64,000 bases of DNA, from NCBI GenBank assembly GCA_964474695.1, contig CAYYTK010000001.1:1-64000 (forward strand), given 5' to 3'. The DNA is from DAOUBP01 sp964474695. Lineage in GTDB: Bacteria > Chloroflexota > Anaerolineae > CG2-30-64-16. This document shows, piece after piece, positions 30,941-38,960 of this stretch. The notes below the pieces were generated by a model. It had not been told where the DNA came from. It worked only from the letters and a program-made list of their open reading frames with translations, and ran no database searches. Position numbers and translations under genes: made by a program. Every line of letters begins with the position of its first letter. Position 1 is the stretch's first letter.

Positions 30941-31927
30941 ATGACTGATAAGCTGCAAATCACCGTCGTGGGCCTGGGCTTGATCGGTGCATCGGCCGGC
31001 CTGGCGCTGCGGCGCTACCAGGACAAGGTCACGGTCATCGGCCATGATCGCGATCCCGGTGCTGCCGCCCTGGCCAAGAAGCTGGGAGCGGTGGACCGCA
31101 CCGAATGGAACCTGATCAGCGCCGTCGACAAGGCGGATCGCGTGCTGTTGGCGCTGCCGCTTTCCGAGATTCGCGAGACGCTCAAGGCGATTGCCGGCGA
31201 TCTGAAGCCAGGATGCGTGCTGGTCGACACGGCCGAGGTGAAAGAACCGGTGTTGGCGTGGGCAAAGGAGCTCTTACCTCCGACTGTCAGTTTTGTGGGT
31301 GGACATCCTGTCGTGGTTTCGGAGAAGCTTGGCGCCGAGGGCGCCAGCGCGGACCTCTTCGACCGCAAGTTGTTCTGCCTGGCGACCGATCCGACGACCC
31401 CTGATGGCGCCGTCCACCTGGCGGCGGACCTGGTGCAGGCGTTGGGCGGGCAGCCGTTCTTCTTGGGTTCTACGGAGCATGACGGGATGGCCGCGGCGGT
31501 GGTGCAGTTGCCCGCATTGATGGCGGCTGCGTTGATGTCAGCGACGAGCCAGCGCACAAGTTGGAGCGATATGCGCAAGGTGGCCGGCAGCCAATTCTAC
31601 AGCAGCACCCTGATCGCGAGTGACAGCGGCAAGTCGTTGGCTAACGGACTGCTGGCCAACCGCGAACATCTGTTGCGTTGGGTGGACTTGCTCGTCGAGG
31701 CGTTAGGTGAGTGGCGCCAACGCCTGGTCGTGGGTGACGAAGCAGCGCTTGCGGGGGAAGTTGAGAAAGGGCTGGCGACGGGCCGCAAATGGCTGGCCGA
31801 CTACAGCAGGGGAACCTGGGAGCAGGCTGATACGGAAATGGAAATGCCTTCGGCAGGCGGGACGTTCCGCAGTTTGCTCGGGTTCGGCCGTTGGAAGAAG
31901 CCGCCCGAAAAAGAGAAGCGGCGCTGA
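30941..31927 (+). CDS. tyrA: Prephenate dehydrogenase
   Basis: The N-terminal Rossmann fold (ITVVGLGLIGASAGLALR, VIGHDRDPGAA) and the prephenate-binding segment (SFVGGHPVV, LGGQPFFLGSTEHDGMAAAVVQLPALMAAAL) mark TyrA, which makes 4-hydroxyphenylpyruvate for tyrosine. ATG 30941 is preceded by AAGAGAGAG. The upstream frame would run into the HD gene. The last 30 residues are a charged tail. The family's usual catalytic His lies in 'GGHP'. A terminator follows. It may equally be an arogenate dehydrogenase. Confidence 0.8.
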   Translation: MTDKLQITVVGLGLIGASAGLALRRYQDKVTVIGHDRDPGAAALAKKLGAVDRTEWNLISAVDKADRVLLALPLSEIRETLKAIAGDLKPGCVLVDTAEVKEPVLAWAKELLPPTVSFVGGHPVVVSEKLGAEGASADLFDRKLFCLATDPTTPDGAVHLAADLVQALGGQPFFLGSTEHDGMAAAVVQLPALMAAALMSATSQRTSWSDMRKVAGSQFYSSTLIASDSGKSLANGLLANREHLLRWVDLLVEALGEWRQRLVVGDEAALAGEVEKGLATGRKWLADYSRGTWEQADTEMEMPSAGGTFRSLLGFGRWKKPPEKEKRR

Positions 31928-31942
31928 GCAGCGGGCGATAAC

Positions 31943-31989
31943 AGAAACCAGGTTTCTCCATCGACCGGAGGTCGCGAAACCTGGTTTCT
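31943..31989. terminator. Bidirectional hairpin between tyrA and molbindin genes
   Basis: AGAAACCAGGTTTC (31943-31956) and GAAACCTGGTTTCT (31976-31989) are perfect 14-base complements around a 19-base loop. The two converging genes end on either side. Confidence 0.75.
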
Positions 31990-31993
31990 TGCC

Positions 31994-32194
31994 TCACTTA
32001 CTGACCATGACTTCTGTTGCTTTGATGACTGCGTATACCTCATCGCCGATCTTGAGGTCCAGGCTTTCCACTGAGCCGCGCGTGATCGCGGCCACGAATT
32101 CAAGCTCTCCGACAGCCACCACAACCTCGGCCATCACCGTGCCGAGCTTGATCGATTTGATCGTCCCCTTGAATTGATTGCGTGCGCTAAGCAT
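31994..32194 (-). CDS. mop: Molbindin (Mop/TOBE domain) protein
   Basis: The 66-residue single TOBE domain (MLSARNQFKGTIKSIKLG, EVVVAVGELEFVAAIT, DLKIGDEVYAVIKATEVMV) matches molbindins, which assemble into hexamers that store molybdate or tungstate. AGGAGG lies just upstream of ATG 32194, so the longer frame to 32215 is not needed. It ends the minus-strand oxyanion-transport locus and fits it: storage beside two transport systems. Confidence 0.85.
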   Translation of the reverse strand: MLSARNQFKGTIKSIKLGTVMAEVVVAVGELEFVAAITRGSVESLDLKIGDEVYAVIKATEVMVSK

Positions 32195-32285
32195 GTTGTC
32201 CTCCTGTATGTTCACAATGGGCTGACTTGGTAGAACGAGTATAGCACACTACGGCGAGACTGCGGTAAGCTGCGTTACTTCGCGC

Positions 32286-33068
32286 TCATTCCGAGCTCTG
32301 ACGGCGGCCCACGAGGTTGAGCAGGATGAACACCAGGAGTGCGCTGACGATCAACACGGCCGCCACCGGCTGCGCCGCCGCTAACCCAAACCCTTCGAAG
32401 CGTTCATACACCAGCACCGGCACGACTCTCGGATGGTAGGCCAGGATAACCACTGCGCCGAATTCGCTGACGCCGCGCGCCCACATCATCAGCGCGCCGG
32501 ACATCACCCCACGCCACGCTTGCGGCAGCGTCACGTGCCAGAATGCCTGCCACGGCGACGCGCCATCGGCGAGCGCCGCCAGCTCGTGTTCCGGGTCAAC
32601 CAGTGCAAACGCCTCGCGGCCAGCGTTCACCAGGAAAGGCAGGCCCACGAACGCCATCGCCACGCCGATGCCCCAGACGGTGTCGGTGAAGGTGATGCCG
32701 ATCGGCGCGAAGGCGCGCCCGAGTAACCCACGCCGGCCGAAGACCATCAGCAAGGCGATGCCTGCCGCCGTGTGCGGGATCACCAGGGGGAGATTAATGA
32801 ACGCTTGCACGAGCCGCCTGCCGGGGAAGGATCGGCGTGCGAGCAGATAGGCCAACGGCACGCCGGTGACCAGGCCGAAGATCACCGCGGCCAGCGCGGC
32901 CAGAAAGGTCAACCGGATCGAGTTGAGCACCTCCGGGTCGCGGAGGGTGTCCCTAAATGAGGTCGGCGTGGTAGCAAAGAGGGTGCTGGCAAGCGGCGCG
33001 GCCAGGAAGATCAGCAGCGCGCCGCCTGCCAGGCTGAAGAAGACATCGAGCGCTGAGCGCCGGTTCAC
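32286..33068 (-). CDS. Molybdate/tungstate-type ABC permease
   Basis: The 260-residue membrane protein has about six hydrophobic segments and a clear EAA-loop: EHELAALADGASPWQAFWHVTLPQA, the contact to the ATPase. The family is that of ModB/WtpB permeases (LVIPHTAAGIALLMVFG, GALMMWARGVSEFGAV). GTG 33068 overlaps the stop of the binding-protein gene (GTGA), so they are coupled. No ATP-binding gene follows; TupC at 37226 could serve both systems. Confidence 0.85.
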   Translation of the reverse strand: MNRRSALDVFFSLAGGALLIFLAAPLASTLFATTPTSFRDTLRDPEVLNSIRLTFLAALAAVIFGLVTGVPLAYLLARRSFPGRRLVQAFINLPLVIPHTAAGIALLMVFGRRGLLGRAFAPIGITFTDTVWGIGVAMAFVGLPFLVNAGREAFALVDPEHELAALADGASPWQAFWHVTLPQAWRGVMSGALMMWARGVSEFGAVVILAYHPRVVPVLVYERFEGFGLAAAQPVAAVLIVSALLVFILLNLVGRRQSSE

Positions 33069-34189
33069 GGCGTGCTCGCAGGGTGACAGAACGCCTGCAG
33101 CGCTGCGGGCATGTTCTCGCAACCGTCGGCCTGGGGCGCCTCGAACATGGGATGGTAGTTCGCCTCCATGACGGCACGTCCTTCCGGGCCAAGGAGAAAG
33201 GCAATGAACCGGGCGGTTTCCGCCGGGTGCGGCGCGTTCGCGGGGATCGTGATCCCATAGCCGATCCGTTCCCCGCGGAACTTGGGTTTCACCGTGGCAA
33301 AGCGTTGGAAGTCCAGATTGACCTGGACGTGATTGTAGGTTGCCTCATGCTCGGCGGACCCAAGGTTCTCTTCATCAGGCAAGGCTAACATGTTCAGCCC
33401 GTGCTGGCGGATCACCGATTCGTATTCGAACGCGTAATCCAGATCCCCGGACTCCAGCAGCGCCACCAGTTGGATGCTGGCCCCGCGCAGCACAATGTGC
33501 GCGCCGGTGCGCGTCTCCAACACCTCGGGCACGGTGATCGTTGCCAGCTCATCGTCCAGGAAGATCGTCACCGGACGGGTGAATTGGTCCTTGAACAAGG
33601 CAGAGAAGTAGGTGTAGCGCTGCGCACGTTCCTGCGCCAGCGCAACCGCCATGAGCGCGCGGTAGCCGGCCGCGTCAAAGCGTGGGTCTGCGATCCCCAC
33701 TTTGACATCGGGCCGGGCCAGCACCTCCGGCCAGTTGTCGGCCGTCAGCTCGGCGGCGTATTTGCTGTTCCGGTTGTAGGCCAACGCCAGCCGGTTGCTG
33801 GCAAAGCGGATGTACCAGTCGGCGTAGGGGGCGCCCGTCTCCTGATCGATGACGCCCGTCATTAGCATCGGAATCAGCGAGGCGTCCGCTGTCGCAACCA
33901 CGTCGATGGGTTCATGCAGCTCGGTGGCGTGGCGGATGACCTGGATGCTGCCGTGATACTCGGCGCGCACGTCGATCTGCGGATACTGCGCTTCGAAGGC
34001 GGCTTCCAGCGCGTCGAACGGTGCGATCAGGCTGCCCGCCGCGAACACGACGAGCGGAGTCCGGGATGAGGTTGAGGTGACCGTGGCCGGCGCCGCGCTC
34101 GGTGCAGGGGGCGGCGCCGACGTTTCACAGCCGATCACGAGCAGGGCTATTGCCGCAAGGATGAGCCCGATGGACCATGGCCTGCGCAT
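33065..34189 (-). CDS. Molybdate/tungstate-binding lipoprotein (WtpA/ModA-like)
   Basis: A lipoprotein signal (GLILAAIALLVIGC) with Cys21 opens the protein. The body is a periplasmic binding fold of the tungstate/molybdate group: LVVFAAGSLIAPFDALEAAFEAQYP, DVVATADASLIPMLM, RFASNRLALAYN, GRAVMEANYHP. It is anchored outside and delivers the oxyanion to the permease encoded right after it. A 17-base gap separates it from the upstream lipoprotein gene. The oxyanion preference cannot be told from sequence. Confidence 0.85.
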   Translation of the reverse strand: MRRPWSIGLILAAIALLVIGCETSAPPPAPSAAPATVTSTSSRTPLVVFAAGSLIAPFDALEAAFEAQYPQIDVRAEYHGSIQVIRHATELHEPIDVVATADASLIPMLMTGVIDQETGAPYADWYIRFASNRLALAYNRNSKYAAELTADNWPEVLARPDVKVGIADPRFDAAGYRALMAVALAQERAQRYTYFSALFKDQFTRPVTIFLDDELATITVPEVLETRTGAHIVLRGASIQLVALLESGDLDYAFEYESVIRQHGLNMLALPDEENLGSAEHEATYNHVQVNLDFQRFATVKPKFRGERIGYGITIPANAPHPAETARFIAFLLGPEGRAVMEANYHPMFEAPQADGCENMPAALQAFCHPASTP

Positions 34190-34205
34190 TCGTGAGTCTC
34201 CCTGC

Positions 34206-35696
34206 TTACTTGAGCTCGATCTGGTTTACTTCCTTCACCCACAGGCCACTGGACAGGCCGGGCATGGCGAGCTTGAACTTGCCCGGCGTGTTCGTGAAGG
34301 CGATCAGGCAGTCGGTGCAGCCGAGGATATCGGCGAGCGCGGCCTCGGATGCATAGCCGTCCGCCGCAGTGAAGACGATCTTCGTGGCGGTCCCGGCCGG
34401 CACGGCAAGCGCCAGCAAATCGTTCAGGCGCACCCCCTCGTACTCCGCCGCCCCCGATTTCGGGTGCTCGGCGGTGATCTTGACCACCTGCAACCCGCGC
34501 AGGTCGGCTTCGGTCAGGCCTAACGGCTTTTCTACCGCGCCGATGACCACCAGATCGCCCGTCACGGCGGCCGCGGCTTGTGCGGGTGCAGCGGCCGGCT
34601 CTGGTGTTTCAGTTGGTTTCGGAGCCTCTGTGGGCTGTGAGGCGGCGTTTGCTCCGTTGAGCTTGAGATCGATCTCGCCGATGGCGCCCACCATCTCACC
34701 CTTCTTCAGAGAAGCGCCGACCAGCCGCAGCGGGGCGTATGGGTCGGGCAGCGGGTTCTCGTTGACCAGCGAAGCCACCAGGACGTCGTTCTGCCGGGCC
34801 AGGGGTGCGCTATCGAGGCTGACTGTGTAGCCGTCCTTTGCCACGACCTCAACTTTGTAGCCCGTCTGCGCCAGCGCCTCGTTGAACGCCGGGCCCTGGT
34901 GTTTGACTTCGTCGTCTGCATAACCCATCAGCAGCCACAGCGGGACGCCCGTCCACACCTGGGCCTTCTCATCGGTCCAGGTGGCTTTGTGGCATCCCAC
35001 GCACGACTCGAAGGTGGCGCGATCGAGCGTCGCCTCGATGCCGCCCTTCAAGGCCACTGTCCAGTCAGCCACCATCGGCTTGACCTCTAGCTTGGTCACC
35101 CATTTCACCGACCAGTGGCCATCAGTCACCTGATCGCGTTTCGGGCTGATGATCACCACGCGCAAAGCGCCATCGCTGTCCTCAGCCAGCGGTTGGCCTT
35201 CTCGTTCGAAGGCTAACATGGCGGTCAAGCTGCCAGGCGATTGCAGCTCATCACCCGTGGCAGGATCATAGGCGATGAACGTCCCCTGGGTCAGTTGATC
35301 GAAGGAGAAGGTGATGGCATAGCCGTCCTTGGCGACCACGTTGACCCCCATGTCGGGACCCAAGGGGCCAACTAACTCGGCAAGGGTCAACAGGCTAACG
35401 CCTCGATGTGGCACCGGCGGCGTAATCTTGCCGGTGCTGCTCTTGGAGCCTGCTTCGCCTTCAATGACGGCGAGCGCCATGATGTCATCCAGGGTCAGTG
35501 ATTTGGATCCGGCTGGCCCGACGACTTCCAGGATCGGCTGCGGCGCCGGGGCTGCAACGGCCGGGATGGCTGTGGCAGCCGGCGGGAGCGCAGTCGGCGC
35601 CGCTGCGGGCGAAGGTACGGGTGCACAGCCGGCGAGCGCAAGTGGAACGAGGAGCAACGAGAGACACAGAAGAGACATAAGGGCCGAACGCTTCAT
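34206..35696 (-). CDS. Lipoprotein with repeated molybdopterin-oxidoreductase-like domains
   Basis: ATG 35696 has GGAGG upstream and a lipobox (VPLALAGC). Three copies of a domain like the molybdopterin-binding fold of sulfite-oxidase-type enzymes follow: ILEVVGPAGSKSLTLDDIMAL, WTVALKGGIEATLDRATF and LVVIGAVEKPLGLTEADLRGL. The first and third contain VAKDGYAITF or FTAADGYASEAALADI. The middle one has CVGCHK, a CXXCH heme-c motif. The last has CTDC. The third domain recurs at the C-terminus of TupA. No cofactor-binding cysteine of sulfite oxidase is evident, so an electron-transfer or binding role at the cell surface is inferred. Confidence 0.65.
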   Translation of the reverse strand: MKRSALMSLLCLSLLLVPLALAGCAPVPSPAAAPTALPPAATAIPAVAAPAPQPILEVVGPAGSKSLTLDDIMALAVIEGEAGSKSSTGKITPPVPHRGVSLLTLAELVGPLGPDMGVNVVAKDGYAITFSFDQLTQGTFIAYDPATGDELQSPGSLTAMLAFEREGQPLAEDSDGALRVVIISPKRDQVTDGHWSVKWVTKLEVKPMVADWTVALKGGIEATLDRATFESCVGCHKATWTDEKAQVWTGVPLWLLMGYADDEVKHQGPAFNEALAQTGYKVEVVAKDGYTVSLDSAPLARQNDVLVASLVNENPLPDPYAPLRLVGASLKKGEMVGAIGEIDLKLNGANAASQPTEAPKPTETPEPAAAPAQAAAAVTGDLVVIGAVEKPLGLTEADLRGLQVVKITAEHPKSGAAEYEGVRLNDLLALAVPAGTATKIVFTAADGYASEAALADILGCTDCLIAFTNTPGKFKLAMPGLSSGLWVKEVNQIELK

Positions 35697-35765
35697 TGGA
35701 AGATCCTCCGTTGGTGTGAGGGCGGCATCTGTGCCGGTGGTTTTGGAGTGCAGGAGAGTCAGGTG

Positions 35766-35819
35766 CGGCGGGGCGAGCATCTGGGGATGTTCATTCCTCA
35801 GATGCTCACCCCGCCCCGC
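35766..35819 (-). terminator. GC-rich hairpin between tupA and the lipoprotein gene
   Basis: GAGCATCTG and CAGATGCTC with GC-rich continuations pair over about 17-20 bases around the centre TTCATT. No T-run is present, so it may reduce rather than stop transcription into the downstream genes. Confidence 0.5.
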
Positions 35820-35829
35820 GAATCCGGTG

Positions 35830-37197
35830 TTACTTGACCTTGATCTCCACCACGCCCTTCACCTGCAGGTTCTTGGCGAAGCCGGGCAGCACCGTGCTGA
35901 ACCCACCGTTGTTGCGGAACGAGACGATGCAGTCTTTGCAGGCCAGCACGTCGGCCAGCGAGGTCTCGGCAGCGTAGCCATCGTCCGCCACGAACTCGAT
36001 CGTCGTGGCATCAGCAGCCGGAGCAGCCAACGCCAACAGGTCGCTGAGCAGCACACCGGTGTAGGTGGCAGTCTCACCCTTGCTGTTGGTGGACTGTACG
36101 TCGAGGGTCTTCATCGCCCGGACGTCTGCCTCGGGCCAACCCATCTCTTTGCCAACCTTGCCAGTGATTTTCAGCGCGGCCGCGGTGGTTTGGCCGGTCG
36201 ACGCAGCCGCCTGCTGAGCAGCCAGATACTGCGCCGAGCTGGGGTAGAACAGCGGCTGGCCGAACTTGTCAGCTCCGTAGCCGGCGATCATCTTTTGGGT
36301 CTCGACTGAGAGCAGCCAGTCGATGAATTTGGCAGCCAGATCGGCCTTAACGTCGGGATGCTTCTCGGGGTTGACGGCCAGCACGCCGTAGGGGTTAAGC
36401 AGAGCCTTGTCCTTGTTTTCGGCCAGGTTTTCGCCGCCCACCAGGATGGTCAGGCCCGGCAGCTTATCGCGCATCGAGAGGTAAGTGCCGCGGTCGGCCA
36501 GGGTGTAGCCTTGAGATTCATTCGCAAACAGCAGGGTGTCGCCCATGCCCTGGCCGATATTGTTGTACCACTTCATCTCGACAGTGGGGGTGATGCTGAG
36601 TGACTTCCAAACGCTCAATTCCTTGGTGTTCGTGCCCGATTTATCGCCGCGGCTGACGAAAGGCGAGGAGGCATCCATGATTGCCTTGAACGCGTCTTTG
36701 GCCTTCTCCATACCCGCAATCTTGGCCGGGTCTTCTTTCGGGCCGACGATGATGAAGTCGTTGTACATCACGTCGAAACGTTCTTTGGCGAAGCCGTCGG
36801 CTACGAACTTGTCTTCTGCGGCGCGGCTGTGAACCAGGAGCACATCCGCATCGCCCTTAGTGCCGATTTCGATCGCCTGGCCGGAGCCGACGGCGACGAC
36901 GCCCACCTTGGCCCCGGATTTCTGCTCGAAGTCAGGCAGGATGAAGTCCAGCAGGCCGGAGTCGGCGGTGCTAGTGGTGGTGGCGAGGACCAGGTCGCCC
37001 GGCACCCTGGTCGGCTCCGGAACGGCGGTCGGCTCAGGCGCCTTGGTTGGTTCGGGCGCCTTGGTGGGTTCGGCTTGAGCGGCCGGCGGCTGCGTGGCTG
37101 CGGGGGCAGCAGGGGCTGCTGTCGGCTGCGCGCATGCGGTCACCAGGGTGACGACAATGAGCAGGACGGTTAAGAGAGAGAACGCTCGTTTGGACAT
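35830..37197 (-). CDS. tupA: Tungstate-binding protein fused to a molybdopterin-like domain
   Basis: ATG 37197 follows AAGGAGG. A lipobox (LVTAC) and a Pro/Ala/Thr linker (about residues 25-65) lead to a TupA domain at about 65-330, with the diagnostic ATTTSTADSGLLD, VGSGQAIE, ADVLLVHSRAAE and YNDFIIVGP. The last 110 residues (GWPEADVRAMKTLDVQ, DGYAAETSLADVLACKDCIVSF) repeat the domain of the neighbouring lipoprotein. Normal TupA proteins end before it. A binding protein that carries a redox-type domain is unusual and suggests delivery of tungsten close to an oxidoreductase. Confidence 0.9.
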   Translation of the reverse strand: MSKRAFSLLTVLLIVVTLVTACAQPTAAPAAPAATQPPAAQAEPTKAPEPTKAPEPTAVPEPTRVPGDLVLATTTSTADSGLLDFILPDFEQKSGAKVGVVAVGSGQAIEIGTKGDADVLLVHSRAAEDKFVADGFAKERFDVMYNDFIIVGPKEDPAKIAGMEKAKDAFKAIMDASSPFVSRGDKSGTNTKELSVWKSLSITPTVEMKWYNNIGQGMGDTLLFANESQGYTLADRGTYLSMRDKLPGLTILVGGENLAENKDKALLNPYGVLAVNPEKHPDVKADLAAKFIDWLLSVETQKMIAGYGADKFGQPLFYPSSAQYLAAQQAAASTGQTTAAALKITGKVGKEMGWPEADVRAMKTLDVQSTNSKGETATYTGVLLSDLLALAAPAADATTIEFVADDGYAAETSLADVLACKDCIVSFRNNGGFSTVLPGFAKNLQVKGVVEIKVK

Positions 37198-37225
37198 CTT
37201 TTCCTCCTTGGATGTGATGAGTTTG

Positions 37226-37972
37226 CTAATATACCATTTCCCCGCGCACGAAAGCGGCAGTGCGCGGGTCTTGGGGCGTGTCAAAAAAGGCGCGGTTAGC
37301 CGCGACCTCGATCAGGCGTCCCTCCAGGATCAATGCCACGCGGTGTGCCAATCGCTTGGCCTGGAAGATGTTGTGCGTCACCAGCACCAATGTGGTGCCA
37401 TGTTCGTGGTTCAGCGTGCGAACGGTGTCCTCGATGGTGCTCACGTTGTAGGGGTCAAGATTGGCCGTCGGCTCGTCCAACAGCAAGACATCGGGCCGGA
37501 TAACCATCGCGCGGGCCAGCGCGACGCGCTGCGCCTCGCCTCCGGAAAGGGTGCGGGCCTGCTGCTTTGCCAGCGCCCCTAACCCCACTCGTTCCAGCGC
37601 GGCCTGCACCTGGTTCTGCGCATCGTGTTCGCCACGCAGCCGCAAGCCGAATGCCACGTTGTCGGCCACATTCCGGTTGAGCAAGATGGGGCGCTGGGCC
37701 ACGGTCGTCACGCGGCGGCGAGTAACCAGCGGCACATCTTGTGCCGGGCTGAAAGTCTCACTCCCGAACGTGATGGTCCCGGATGTAGGCGGCTCCAGGA
37801 AGTTAAGCAAGCGCAGGAGTGTGCTCTTGCCCGAGCCACTCGGGCCCACCAGCGCGAACACCTCGCCGCGGTTGATCGTCAGGGCATCCACGGCTACGAC
37901 TTGCCGGCCGTTGTAGGATTTCGTCAGTGCGGCCAGGGTGTAGCAGGCGGCCGCGGGTGTGGCGTCGCTCAT
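37226..37972 (-). CDS. tupC: Tungstate ABC transporter ATP-binding protein
   Basis: Walker A GPSGSGKSTLLR, signature LSGGEAQRVALARA, Walker B VLLLDEPTANLD and the switch His in VLVTHN are intact. At 248 residues it is a single nucleotide-binding domain of the TupC/PstB-like type. Its ATG overlaps the tupB stop (ATGA), and tupA follows after 28 bases. It is the only ATPase gene in the locus. Confidence 0.9.
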   Translation of the reverse strand: MSDATPAAACYTLAALTKSYNGRQVVAVDALTINRGEVFALVGPSGSGKSTLLRLLNFLEPPTSGTITFGSETFSPAQDVPLVTRRRVTTVAQRPILLNRNVADNVAFGLRLRGEHDAQNQVQAALERVGLGALAKQQARTLSGGEAQRVALARAMVIRPDVLLLDEPTANLDPYNVSTIEDTVRTLNHEHGTTLVLVTHNIFQAKRLAHRVALILEGRLIEVAANRAFFDTPQDPRTAAFVRGEMVY

Positions 37973-38682
37973 TGGTCGAACGTCCTCCCTTGCAGCCGCA
38001 GCATGAGTACGTTGATGATAAACGCGATAGACAGCAGGATGATGCCGATGGCCAGCGCCAGGTCGAAGTTCCCTTGTCGCGTCTCAAGGACGATCGCCGT
38101 GGTCAGTACGCGCGTCCGGCCTTCCACATTGCCGCCCACTAACATGACCGCACCCACCTCGGAGATGATGCCGCCGAATCCCGCGATCAAGGAGACGATC
38201 ACACCGATGCGGGCCTCAATCAGCACCTCCAGTGTTGTCTGCCAGTTTGTGGCGCCCAGCGAGCGCACCTGTTGGCGCAATCCGGGATCTACGCCCATCA
38301 CCGCCGCCATGGTGAAACCGGCGACCAGCGGGAACGCAATGATCGTCTGGGCAACCACCATGGCGCCGGGGGTGAAGAGCTGCGGGATGAATTCTGAATT
38401 GAGGCTGCCCAGCGGGCCGCTGCGAGATAACAAGAGGTAGACGAATAGACCCACTACCACCGGCGGAAACCCCATGCCCGTGTAGAGCAAAGCGATGACG
38501 AGCCGACGTCCGATGAAGCGGCTGAGGCCGAGCGCCGCGCCGAGAGGGATCCCGATCATCGTACTGAAGAGCAGCGCGATACCGGAGACGCGGAGTGACA
38601 ACAGAACGATCTCGACCAGGGCAGGATCGCGTTGTAGGATGAGCTGGATTGCCTGGGTGATGCCTTGCCAAAAGGTGTCTAT
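37969..38682 (-). CDS. tupB: Tungstate ABC transporter permease
   Basis: Five or so hydrophobic segments and the loop GVDPGLRQQVRSLGATNWQTTLEVLIEA mark a TupB-type permease. The expected N-terminus (FWQGITQAIQLILQRDP, ALVEIVLLSL) is in frame before any ATG/GTG/TTG: the first standard start is TTG 38601, which would remove 27 conserved-looking residues. The frame opens after a TGA, with ATA at 38682 the only AUN codon, placed 9 bases after GGAG. Either ATA is the start, or a frameshift links it to ATG 38689. I list the full frame. Confidence 0.8.
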   Translation of the reverse strand: MDTFWQGITQAIQLILQRDPALVEIVLLSLRVSGIALLFSTMIGIPLGAALGLSRFIGRRLVIALLYTGMGFPPVVVGLFVYLLLSRSGPLGSLNSEFIPQLFTPGAMVVAQTIIAFPLVAGFTMAAVMGVDPGLRQQVRSLGATNWQTTLEVLIEARIGVIVSLIAGFGGIISEVGAVMLVGGNVEGRTRVLTTAIVLETRQGNFDLALAIGIILLSIAFIINVLMLRLQGRTFDQ

Positions 38683-38705
38683 TGTTCATCGCTCCGAAAC
38701 ATGTT

Positions 38706-38741
38706 ATAACTGTATATCCATATCGATGAGATTATAGTTAT
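38706..38741. promoter_or_regulatory. Inverted repeat upstream of tupB (possible operator)
   Basis: ATAACTGTA (38706-38714) and TATAGTTAT (38733-38741) are inverted with one mismatch, centred 18 bases apart in an AT-rich stretch. The position just ahead of the tungstate operon fits an oxyanion-responsive regulator, though the match to a ModE box is not exact. Confidence 0.4.
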
Positions 38742-38807
38742 CTGAGAGTGAATGTCAAACGATGGGGCGTTGGGCGCCGGATTGACACGCCTGTCAGGAC
38801 AAGTACA

Positions 38808-38942
38808 ATGTTCAGGTTGGGCCTGGCCCGCTCGCTGGTTAGCTACATCATCTTCGGCGCTCTCGGCGGGCTATTGGGTGGTCTGACGCTCAAGGCGCTG
38901 CGCCGGGCTGGTTTCTTCACCTATTTGGCCGAGAGGCGTTGA
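38808..38942 (+). CDS. Small single-helix membrane protein (44 aa)
   Basis: Starting at ATG 38808 (AGGAC upstream), MFRLGLARSLVSYIIFGALGGLLGGLTLKALRRAGFF has one hydrophobic helix with a Gly-rich zipper (GALGGLLGG) and a basic tail. An ATG at 38748 would add twenty residues without support. It ends 18 bases before the UbiB-like kinase gene and is probably co-transcribed. Real coding status is uncertain because of the short length. Confidence 0.4.
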   Translation: MFRLGLARSLVSYIIFGALGGLLGGLTLKALRRAGFFTYLAERR

Positions 38943-38960
38943 CAGGCAAGGATCGAAGGG

